5,861 nt of DNA from Pseudomonadota bacterium (GCA_023422485.1 JAGTAM010000188.1:1-5861); one strand, 5' to 3'. Shown: positions 1 to 5,238, numbered from the stretch's first letter. Translations and numbers: made by a program. The notes: a model not told the origin generated them from the sequence alone.

Positions 1-101
1 GCGTCGAAGGGCGCGGCCGTGACCAGCCCGGTGAAGGCCGGCGGCAGAACTAGGGGCGCGGGGCGCAAGCCCGATGATCCGGTGTCGAGATGGGAGGTCA
101 T
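1..101 (-). CDS. Partial gene leaving the left edge (N-terminus only); possibly biotin/lipoate ligase-like
   Basis: Reading leftwards from an ATG at 101-99, the frame stays open for 33 codons to the window edge. The peptide starts MTSHLDTGSSGL and continues with LPPAFTGLVTAAPFDA. Upstream in the same frame there is a TAA stop at 152-150 and no other ATG, so this start is the natural choice, although no clear Shine-Dalgarno sequence precedes it. A short polar leader followed by an 'LPPAFT' segment recalls the beginning of biotin/lipoate A/B ligase-like proteins of Hyphomicrobiales, which I remember as neighbours of ferredoxin/formate dehydrogenase accessory genes. That product guess is weak, because only the first 33 residues are visible and no catalytic motif is inside the window. 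It is transcribed divergently from the iron-sulfur protein gene. Confidence 0.45.
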   Translation of the reverse strand, partial: MTSHLDTGSSGLRPAPLVLPPAFTGLVTAAPFD

Positions 102-110
102 GAGCCGTGT

Positions 111-132
111 CGGGCGCGGGCGCCTGCGCCCG
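111..132. repeat. 7-bp perfect inverted repeat in the divergent spacer
   Basis: CGGGCGC at 111-117 is matched by its reverse complement GCGCCCG at 126-132, with an 8-nt spacer. It lies just upstream of the minus-strand start at 101, so it would fall in the leader or promoter of that partial gene. No T-run follows closely on either strand, so it is not an obvious intrinsic terminator. In DNA this rich in GC such a repeat can arise by chance. Confidence 0.3.
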
Positions 133-148
133 CATGTCCGTTCGTCGT

Positions 149-170
149 TTTAGAATGATGCGAGTATATG
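149..170 (+). promoter_or_regulatory. AT-rich pocket, possible promoter of the iron-sulfur protein gene
   Basis: Positions 147-171 are clearly AT-richer than their surroundings. They contain TTTAGAA (149-155) and TATATG (165-170), the latter matching the -10 consensus at four or five positions depending on alignment. A transcript starting near 177 would have a leader of about 50 nt. No good -35 box is seen 16-18 nt upstream. On the opposite strand the same pocket reads TATACT (168-163), a 5/6 match to -10, so it could serve the divergent gene instead. Assignment is tentative. Confidence 0.2.
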
Positions 171-210
171 GAAGCCGGGCCCCGGCGCGAAGGGCCCTCC
201 CGCTCTCCCA

Positions 211-243
211 ATCGTCTCAGGTTCAATCGTGTCCGATCGTCTC
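211..243 (+). repeat. Three short direct repeats ATCGT(C/G)TC around the start codon
   Basis: The octamer ATCGTCTC occurs at 211-218 and 236-243, with the variant ATCGTGTC at 226-233, so three copies are spaced 15 and 10 nt apart. The middle copy contains the GTG start codon at 229. This could be a regulator site overlapping the translation start, or only local sequence similarity. There is no independent evidence for binding. Confidence 0.25.
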
Positions 244-2268
244 GTGTTCGCCTGTTCCTGCGAGAAGACGATGCCGCTCGATGTCGCGGCCCTCGAAAAG
301 GGCTGCGGCGGCCGGGTGCGCACCGCCGACCAGCTCTGCGGGCGCGAACTCGACCGCTACCGCGAAGCCCTCGCGACGGGTTCAGCCGTCACAGTCTCCT
401 GCACGCTGCAGGCGCCGCTCTTCGAGGAGGTCGCCGCCGAGCTGGAGGCGGAGGAGCGCGTCGCTTTCGCCAAGATCCGTGAGACCGCCGGCTGGTCGTC
501 GCAGGCCGACAAGTCCGGGCCGAAGATGGCCGCACTGCTCGCCGCCGGGGCCGAGGCGGTCCCCGTGGCTGGCACCGTGCCGCTCGAGAGCCGGGGCGTT
601 GCCCTGATCTACGGGCGCGACGAGGCTGCGATCGAGGCCGGGCGGCGTCTGGCCGAACATCTCGACGTCACCGTGCTCCTGAGCCGGCCGGGCGAGGTCG
701 CACCGCTCCACCGCAACGAGTTCCCGGTGATCCGGGGCACGGTGCGCGGGGCGACCGGTCATCTCGGGGCGTTCGAGCTGCGCATCGACGACTATGCCCT
801 GCCGGCGCCGTCTTCGCGCACGCATCTCGTGTTCGGCGCCGGGCGTGACGGAGCGGTCTCGTCCTGCGACCTGATCCTCGATCTGACCGGCGGCACGCCG
901 CTCTTCCCGGCACACGAGCTGCGCAGCGGCTACCTGCACGCCGACCCCCGCGATCCGGCGGCGGTCGAGCGCGCGGTGATGGCGGCCTCCCACCTCGTCG
1001 GCGAGTTCGACAAGACCCGCTTCATCGATTTCCGCGGCGAACTCTGCGCCCATTCCCGCTCGCGCATCACCGGCTGCACCCGCTGCCTCGATGTCTGCCC
1101 GACCGGGGCGATCGCGCCGGCCGGCGACACGGTGGCGATCGACCCCTACGTCTGCGCCGGCTGTGGAAGCTGCGCCGCGGTCTGTCCCACGGGCGCGGCG
1201 AACTATGCCCTGCCGCCCGCCGACGCGCTGATGCGCCGCCTGCGCACTCTGATGCGTGCCTACCGGGCGGCGGGCGGCGCGGATGCCGTGGTGCTGTTCC
1301 ATGACGGCGACCACGGCGAACCGCTGATCGACGCCCTCGGCCGCTACGGCGAGGGTCTGCCGGCCCATGTTCTGCCGGTGCGGGTCAACGAGGTGACGCA
1401 GTTCGGCCCCGAAGTACTGGCCGCCCTGTTCGCCTACGGCGCGGCCGGAGCGCGGGTGCTCGTGCGTGCGCGCCCGAAGCACGACCTCGACAGCCTGCAC
1501 CGCACCGTGGCGCTCGGCCGGACGCTTGCCGACGCCCTCGGCTACGGTGCCGGCACGGAGGCGCCGACGGTGGCGCTGATCGAGACCGACGACCCCGATG
1601 CGCTCGGCGCGGCGCTTCGGTCGGCGACGCCCGGATGCGCCACGGCGGCGCCGGCCGGCTTCGTGCCCGTCGGCGGCAAGCGTGAGATGCTGCGCCTCGC
1701 CTTCCGCGAGATGCATGCCGCCGCGCCCACGCCGGTGGCCGCCGTGCCGCTGGCGGCCGGGGCGCCGTTCGGCGGACTGAACTTCCGCACGGAGGATTGC
1801 ACCCTCTGCCTCTCCTGCGTCGGCGCCTGCCCGACCCATGCGCTGTCGGACAGCGCCGACCGGCCGCTGCTCGCCTTCGAGGAGAGCCTGTGCGTGCAGT
1901 GCGGACTGTGCGCGGCGACCTGCCCGGAAGACGTCATCAGCCTGAAGCCGCAGATCGATTTCGAGGCCTGGAGCCAGCCGCGCCGGATCGTGAAGGAGGA
2001 GGAGCCGTTCTGCTGCATCACCTGCTCCAAGCCGTTCGGCACCCGCTCCACCATCGAGCGGGTGATCGGCAAGCTGCAGGAGCGGCACTGGATGTTCTCG
2101 GGAGAGGCCGGCGAGCAGCGCATCCGCTCGCTGATGATGTGTGACGATTGCCGCGTCGAGGCGGCCCTCAACCAAGGCTTCGATCCGCACGCCGCTCCCC
2201 CGGCCAAGCCGCGCACCACCGAGGATTACCTGCGCGAGCGGGAGGCCGCGCAACGGCTGCAAAGCTGA
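229..2268 (+). CDS. Multi-cluster 4Fe-4S ferredoxin-type protein, HdrA/MvhD-like mosaic
   Basis: A 679-residue protein with a GTG start. It is the only usable start after the in-frame stop at 151-153, and a weak AGG lies 7 nt upstream. No signal peptide or membrane segment is seen, so it is probably cytoplasmic. Visible parts, in order: an N-terminal cysteine region (C9, C11, C26, C37, C58); a nucleotide-binding-like stretch around 122-155 (VALIYGRDEAAIEAG), then a segment around 165-190 that recalls the equivalent part of HdrA; a first ferredoxin pair, C283xxC286xxxC290P and C309xxC312xxC315xxxC319P; a region around 350-450 resembling MvhD-type domains without their cysteines; a second ferredoxin pair, C524xxC527xxC530xxxC534P and C555xxC558xxC561xxxC565P; and a tail with C595C596xxC599 and C638xxC641, which may bind metal. 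Known ferredoxin modules of this kind carry electrons between redox enzymes. In related bacteria similar proteins are, as I recall, encoded near formate dehydrogenase accessory genes, so a role in electron transfer or maturation of a molybdenum enzyme is an inference. Its partner is not in this window. Confidence 0.95.
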   Translation: MSDRLVFACSCEKTMPLDVAALEKGCGGRVRTADQLCGRELDRYREALATGSAVTVSCTLQAPLFEEVAAELEAEERVAFAKIRETAGWSSQADKSGPKMAALLAAGAEAVPVAGTVPLESRGVALIYGRDEAAIEAGRRLAEHLDVTVLLSRPGEVAPLHRNEFPVIRGTVRGATGHLGAFELRIDDYALPAPSSRTHLVFGAGRDGAVSSCDLILDLTGGTPLFPAHELRSGYLHADPRDPAAVERAVMAASHLVGEFDKTRFIDFRGELCAHSRSRITGCTRCLDVCPTGAIAPAGDTVAIDPYVCAGCGSCAAVCPTGAANYALPPADALMRRLRTLMRAYRAAGGADAVVLFHDGDHGEPLIDALGRYGEGLPAHVLPVRVNEVTQFGPEVLAALFAYGAAGARVLVRARPKHDLDSLHRTVALGRTLADALGYGAGTEAPTVALIETDDPDALGAALRSATPGCATAAPAGFVPVGGKREMLRLAFREMHAAAPTPVAAVPLAAGAPFGGLNFRTEDCTLCLSCVGACPTHALSDSADRPLLAFEESLCVQCGLCAATCPEDVISLKPQIDFEAWSQPRRIVKEEEPFCCITCSKPFGTRSTIERVIGKLQERHWMFSGEAGEQRIRSLMMCDDCRVEAALNQGFDPHAAPPAKPRTTEDYLREREAAQRLQS

Positions 2269-2271
2269 CCA

Positions 2272-2311
2272 CAAAAAACGACCCGCCGTCTCGTTGAGGG
2301 CAGGTCGGGTC
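2272..2311 (-). terminator. Intrinsic-type terminator pointing leftwards
   Basis: On the minus strand GACCCG plus CC (with one bulged base) at 2311-2303 pairs with GGCGGGTC at 2287-2280. The stem is followed by GTTTTTTG (2279-2272), giving a GC-rich hairpin with a six-T tail. A competing longer pairing joins AAACGACCC (2276-2284) to GGGTCGTTT (2314-2322), which also gives the plus strand a hairpin ending in TTT. It might therefore end transcription of the upstream iron-sulfur gene as well, but the T-run is much better on the minus strand. Confidence 0.5.
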
Positions 2312-2447
2312 AGGGGTCGTTTGTCGCAGGAGAACAGATCGACAAACCCCGGAGCAGTGACCGGTTCCGCAAGGTGTGCCGGAACACCGGGAAGAATCGT
2401 TGGAAAATGTAACCGGCGACCGCCAGCTTCACCGCTTCGGTCGCCGT
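2272..2447 (-). ncRNA. Candidate small RNA on the minus strand, four stem-loops ending in a terminator
   Basis: The spacer is tiled by stem-loops. Read on the minus strand, the first is the 9-bp stem 2438-2446 with 2414-2422. The second is TTCCG (2365-2369) with CGGAA (2380-2384), extended by CCGG at 2361-2364 and 2387-2390 across a 2-nt bulge. The third is a perfect 8-bp stem, 2319-2326 with 2340-2347, whose 13-nt loop reads ATCTGTTCTCCTG on this strand. The fourth, 2280-2311, is followed by GTTTTTTG. A TATAAC box on the same strand (2453-2448) could start transcription near 2441, but that would trim the first stem, and no good -35 box is seen. I do not recognise a known family: the fold is a row of separate hairpins, unlike 6S or SRP RNA. 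The alternative is a structured plus-strand leader of the ABC operon. The boundaries are estimates. Confidence 0.4.
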
Positions 2448-2451
2448 GTTA
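2410..2451. repeat. 13-bp imperfect palindrome upstream of the ABC operon
   Basis: CGGCGACCG (2414-2422) is perfectly complementary to CGGTCGCCG (2438-2446). After one bulged T at 2447, the pairing continues with TAAC (2410-2413) against GTTA (2448-2451). The repeat spans the predicted spacer of the plus-strand promoter and touches its -10 box. It could be an operator for a dimeric regulator, or the first stem of the candidate minus-strand RNA. Confidence 0.45.
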
Positions 2452-2455
2452 TAGG
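2428..2455 (+). promoter_or_regulatory. Possible promoter of the ABC operon
   Basis: TTCACC (2428-2433, 4/6 match to -35) and TATAGG (2450-2455, 4/6 match to -10) are separated by 16 nt. A transcript from about 2462 would have a leader of about 24 nt before the ATG at 2486. The site is overlapped by the palindrome at 2410-2451. It is the best sigma-70-like pair I find in the spacer, but the match is modest. Confidence 0.25.
2448..2453 (-). promoter_or_regulatory. Possible -10 box for the minus-strand RNA
   Basis: The plus-strand sequence GTTATA reads TATAAC on the minus strand, a 5/6 match to the -10 consensus. The stretch where a -35 box should lie (about 2470-2477) has no recognisable hexamer. 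The same bases also form part of the plus-strand -10 candidate, so the two readings compete. Confidence 0.22.
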
Positions 2456-2485
2456 GCGGCCCCCATCCGTCATTCCCGAGCCCCG

Positions 2486-3412
2486 ATGTCACCGATCGTC
2501 TCGATCGCGAACCTGTCGAAGGTCTACGCGTCGGGGTTGCACGCTCTGCGGGACGTCAACCTCGATATCGCCAAGGGTGAGATCTTCGCGTTGCTGGGGC
2601 CGAACGGCGCCGGCAAGTCGACCCTCATCAATATCGTCTGCGGTATCGTCACGCCGGGTAGCGGCCAGATCCGCGTCGGCGGCCACGACATCCTCAGCGA
2701 CTACCGTGCCGCGCGCCGTATGATCGGTCTCGTGCCGCAGGAACTCACCACCGACGCCTTCGAGAAGGTGTGGGACACGGTGAGCTTCAGCCGCGGCCTG
2801 TTCGGGCTCGCCCGGGACCCGGCCCATATCGAGCGTGTTCTGAGGGACCTCTCCCTCTACGACAAGCGCGAGAGCCGCATCATGCAGCTCTCCGGAGGCA
2901 TGAAGCGCCGGGTGCTGATCGCCAAGGCGCTCGCCCACGAGCCCCAGGTGCTGTTCCTCGACGAGCCGACCGCGGGCGTCGATGTCGAGCTGCGCCAGGA
3001 CATGTGGCGCCTCGTGCGCCGCCTGCGCGAGCAGGGCGTCACGGTGATCCTCACCACCCACTATATCGAGGAGGCCGAGGAGATGGCCGACCGGGTGGGC
3101 GTGATCCGCAAGGGCGAGATCATTCTCGTCGAGGACAAGGTCGAGCTGATGCGCAAGCTCGGCAAGAAGCAGCTCATCCTGCATCTGCGCGAGCCGGTCG
3201 CGGCCTTGCCGGAAAACCTCGCGCGTCACGATCTCCATCTCGGCGAGGGTGGGCGCACGCTCATCTACACCTACGACACGCGGCGCGAGCGCACCGGCAT
3301 CACCGGCCTGCTCGGCGAGCTGGCCGATGCCGGCATCGCCTTCACCGATCTCGATACCAGCCAGAGTTCGCTCGAAGACATCTTCGTCGATCTCGTCCGC
3401 GAGCGCGCATGA
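2486..3412 (+). CDS. ABC transporter ATP-binding protein (YadG/NodI/DrrA type)
   Basis: A 308-residue ATPase that would power an ABC-2 exporter from the cytoplasmic face. All nucleotide-binding motifs are intact: Walker A GPNGAGKST (38-46), Q-loop Q85, signature LSGGM (135-139), Walker B VLFLDEP with D159 and E160 (155-161), D-loop around G164-D166 and the switch histidine H192. After the ATPase core, from about residue 220, comes the extra C-terminal region common in DrrA/NodI-like ATPases, ending in the typical SSLEDIF stretch (294-300). I chose the ATG at 2486 because homology begins there. The frame is open back to 2141, but that part overlaps the upstream gene and looks non-coding. The ribosome binding site is weak (only GAG at 2478-2480). 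Its stop overlaps the permease start (ATGA), so the two are probably translationally coupled. The transported substrate cannot be told from sequence. Confidence 0.96.
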   Translation: MSPIVSIANLSKVYASGLHALRDVNLDIAKGEIFALLGPNGAGKSTLINIVCGIVTPGSGQIRVGGHDILSDYRAARRMIGLVPQELTTDAFEKVWDTVSFSRGLFGLARDPAHIERVLRDLSLYDKRESRIMQLSGGMKRRVLIAKALAHEPQVLFLDEPTAGVDVELRQDMWRLVRRLREQGVTVILTTHYIEEAEEMADRVGVIRKGEIILVEDKVELMRKLGKKQLILHLREPVAALPENLARHDLHLGEGGRTLIYTYDTRRERTGITGLLGELADAGIAFTDLDTSQSSLEDIFVDLVRERA

Positions 3413-4188
3413 AGGCCGTGTCCATGCTGAACGTCCCGGCGATCCGTGCCATCTACCGCTTCGAGATGGCCCGGTTCTGGCGCACGGCCCTGCAGAGCAT
3501 CGTCGCGCCGGTAATCTCCACCTCGCTCTACTTCGTGGTGTTCGGCGCCGCGATCGGCTCGCGCATGCAGACGGTGGACGGCGTGCCCTACGGCGCCTTC
3601 ATCGTGCCGGGGCTGATGATGCTCTCGCTGCTGACGCAGAGCGTATCGAACGCCTCGTTCGGCATCTATTTCCCGCGCTTCGCCGGCACGATCTACGAGA
3701 TCCTATCGGCGCCGATCTCGCCCTTCGAGGTCGTGCTCGGCTTTGTCGGCGCGGCGGCAACGAAGGCGATCGTCATCGGCCTCACCATACTCGCCACCGC
3801 CGCCCTGTTCGTGCCGCTGCACATCGAGCACCCGTTCTGGATGGTGTTCTTCCTGCTTTTGACGGCGATCACCTTCAGCCTGTTCGGCTTCGTCATCGGG
3901 CTGTGGGCGGACGGGTTCGAGAAGCTGCAACTGGTGCCGCTCCTCATCGTCACGCCGCTGACATTCCTGGGTGGCAGTTTCTACTCCATCGACATGCTGC
4001 CGCCGTTCTGGCGGGCGGTGAGCCTTTTCAACCCGGTCGTCTACCTAGTCAGCGGCTTCCGCTGGGCCTTCTTCGGCAAGGGCGATGTGGCGGTCGGGAT
4101 CAGCATCGCCGCGACTTTGGCCTTCCTCGTGCTGTGCCTCGGGCTCGTGACCTACATCTTCCGCACGGGATACCGGCTGAAGAGCTGA
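3409..4188 (+). CDS. ABC-2 type transporter permease
   Basis: A 259-residue inner-membrane protein, the partner of the ATPase just upstream. The first start, ATG at 3409, overlaps the ATPase stop by 4 nt. A second ATG at 3424 (protein MLNVPAIRAIYRFE...) has a better ribosome binding site, GAAGG at 3411-3415 with 8 nt spacing, and may be the true start, giving 254 residues. Six hydrophobic segments are visible, at roughly 31-50, 62-82, 108-135, 142-165, 176-192 and 229-251. The N-terminal amphipathic stretch IYRFEMARFWR, the LSAPISPFEVVLGF segment after the second helix, and the loop FYSIDMLPPFWR followed by FNPVVYLVSGFR before the last helix are typical of the YadH/NodJ group of ABC-2 permeases. 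Two copies of each subunit would be expected in the working exporter. Known relatives export polysaccharide-like molecules, lipids or drugs, and no sequence feature here selects among these. Confidence 0.95.
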   Translation: MKAVSMLNVPAIRAIYRFEMARFWRTALQSIVAPVISTSLYFVVFGAAIGSRMQTVDGVPYGAFIVPGLMMLSLLTQSVSNASFGIYFPRFAGTIYEILSAPISPFEVVLGFVGAAATKAIVIGLTILATAALFVPLHIEHPFWMVFFLLLTAITFSLFGFVIGLWADGFEKLQLVPLLIVTPLTFLGGSFYSIDMLPPFWRAVSLFNPVVYLVSGFRWAFFGKGDVAVGISIAATLAFLVLCLGLVTYIFRTGYRLKS

Positions 4189-4197
4189 CCGGATTTC

Positions 4198-4204
4198 AGG
4201 AGGG
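4198..4204 (+). promoter_or_regulatory. Strong Shine-Dalgarno sequence deciding the GTG start at 4208
   Basis: AGGAGGG is a full match to the anti-Shine-Dalgarno core. It sits 3-4 nt before the GTG at 4208, a slightly short spacing, and 24 nt before the next in-frame GTG at 4229, which is too far. It lies inside the 19-nt gap after the permease stop and is by far the best ribosome binding site in the window. Confidence 0.7.
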
Positions 4205-4207
4205 CAG

Positions 4208-5212
4208 GTGGCGCAGGATCCCTATATCGTGAGGTCCGAAACTCTTCCGGCGGCCTTCCCGCCGGGACACGAGCCGCCCCGGCTCCTCCTCGACTTCGCC
4301 GATTGGCTCGACGGGCGCCCCTGGGGCAGCCTCGGCTGCTTCCGGCTGCAGGGGACGCTCAGCGACGAGGCGCCGATCATTGACGGCAGCGCCCTGCGCC
4401 GGGAATTCTCGCTCTTCCTCTACCTGCCCGATGGTTCACGCGTCGGCTTCTGGCACCCGGACGGCGTGCCGACGCCGTCGAGCCCCGTTGTCGGTCTCGG
4501 ATCCGAGGGGGATGCGGCGATCCTCGCGGGCTCACTTGAGGACTTCCTCGCAAAGCTTTCCCGCGACGCCTTCTCGGATTCCGCTTGGAGCGATCTCGCC
4601 GCCGCCGAGGAAGACGAGGACGAAGACGAAGACGAGGAGGACTTGGCGCGGGCCGCGGATGGCGACGCGCGCAATGCCCTCGCGGACTGGCTCGCGGGGC
4701 GAATCGGACCGGAGCGCCTGGACGAGCAGGCCGGCGAGATCTGCGATTCGACGGCGTTCGCGGCGCGGATGGACGCCTGGATGCACGAGCGCGAGGCGTT
4801 CTGGGCCGAGCATCCGCTCCTGACCGAGATCGGGCGCGCCTTGGCCGCCCATCGCCCGCCCGGCAAGACACCCTGGGATCGGACGCGGCTGAGGGCCGCC
4901 GTCGTCGGCACGCTGTGCGAAGTGCAGGTTTATCGCGCCGGGCCGCAGCCGGTCCCGGAAATTGCCCAGGTGGAGCCGCTCCTGCGTGAGTTGCGGCACG
5001 AGCAGCACCGAGCCGACCCCGATCTCGGCCTCTGGTTCGAGGCGCATCTGGCGCTCGATGCGAAGGGCTGCATCCTGCCCCGCTTCGATTATCAGACCCG
5101 ACCGACCGTTGATGGCGCTCCGGTGCCGGTCGAGGAGGCACGATCGGACCTCTCGCAGGCACCGCGTCCGGCGCGGTGGGTGCCGGACTGGCTCGCGGAT
5201 TCGCGTGCGTGA
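4208..5212 (+). CDS. Hypothetical protein, SMI1/KNR4 (SUKH)-like N-terminal half and acidic linker
   Basis: A 334-residue protein without signal peptide or membrane segment, so probably cytoplasmic. It starts 19 nt after the permease stop, which suggests one transcript with the exporter. Three parts can be seen. Residues 22-117 (LLLDFADWLDGRPWG, LFLYLPDGSRVGFWHPDG, VVGLGSEGD and SLEDFLAKL) read like SMI1/KNR4-family proteins of Hyphomicrobiales. Residues 134-145 are an unbroken run of Glu and Asp. Residues 185-330 are rich in Trp and charged residues and end in PRFDYQTRP...PRPARWVPDWL, which recalls the end of some immunity proteins (YezG/DUF600-like). Known SUKH proteins often bind and neutralise toxins or act as binding adaptors. 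Whether that applies here is an inference from motif style, without an alignment. No toxin gene lies beside it, and no catalytic motif is visible. The coding assignment is firm and the function is unknown. Confidence 0.9.
   Translation: MAQDPYIVRSETLPAAFPPGHEPPRLLLDFADWLDGRPWGSLGCFRLQGTLSDEAPIIDGSALRREFSLFLYLPDGSRVGFWHPDGVPTPSSPVVGLGSEGDAAILAGSLEDFLAKLSRDAFSDSAWSDLAAAEEDEDEDEDEEDLARAADGDARNALADWLAGRIGPERLDEQAGEICDSTAFAARMDAWMHEREAFWAEHPLLTEIGRALAAHRPPGKTPWDRTRLRAAVVGTLCEVQVYRAGPQPVPEIAQVEPLLRELRHEQHRADPDLGLWFEAHLALDAKGCILPRFDYQTRPTVDGAPVPVEEARSDLSQAPRPARWVPDWLADSRA
4607..4642 (+). repeat. Purine-rich GA(A/G)/GAC codon repeat encoding an acidic run
   Basis: Twelve successive codons are GAG, GAA or GAC, giving a Glu/Asp run (residues 134-145) in the linker between the two halves of the protein. 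The DNA is an almost regular trinucleotide/hexanucleotide repeat (GAAGAC/GAGGAC), so its length may vary between strains by replication slippage without breaking the frame. Confidence 0.8.
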
Positions 5213-5220
5213 GCCTCCCC

Positions 5221-5238
5221 CCGCTCGGATCAGAGCGG
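5221..5238. terminator. Hairpin between convergent genes, possible weak terminator
   Basis: CCGCTC (5221-5226) and GAGCGG (5233-5238) form a 6-bp stem with a 6-nt loop that includes the stop codon of the minus-strand gene (5232-5230). It lies between two convergent genes whose stops are only 17 nt apart, where a bidirectional terminator would be expected. Neither strand has a T-run after it, so a classical intrinsic terminator is not shown. Confidence 0.25.

Noticed and set aside
382..2274. 630-codon open frame on the minus strand, opposite the ferredoxin gene
   Set aside because: Its protein is rich in Arg, Gly and Ala without any motif, while the plus strand carries perfect ferredoxin motifs. 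Long antisense frames are common in GC-rich DNA.
2319..2446. Cobalamin or other known riboswitch upstream of the ABC operon
   Set aside because: Fragments resemble a B12 box, but the conserved blocks are missing or in the wrong order. No known riboswitch core could be assembled by eye.
2141..2485. In-frame extension of the ABC ATPase towards the left
   Set aside because: It overlaps the end of the ferredoxin gene, crosses the stem-loop spacer and gives a low-complexity basic peptide. ATPase homology begins at the ATG at 2486.
2310..2492. 60-codon minus-strand frame from a GTG at 2492, ending at the leftward terminator
   Set aside because: The position before a terminator is suggestive, but there is no Shine-Dalgarno sequence, the start lies inside the ABC gene, and the hairpins explain the region better as RNA.
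233..2503. Shared 12-mer CCGATCGTCTCG just after two start codons (233-244 and 2492-2503)
   Set aside because: About one shared 12-mer is expected by chance in a window of this size, and the reading frames differ.
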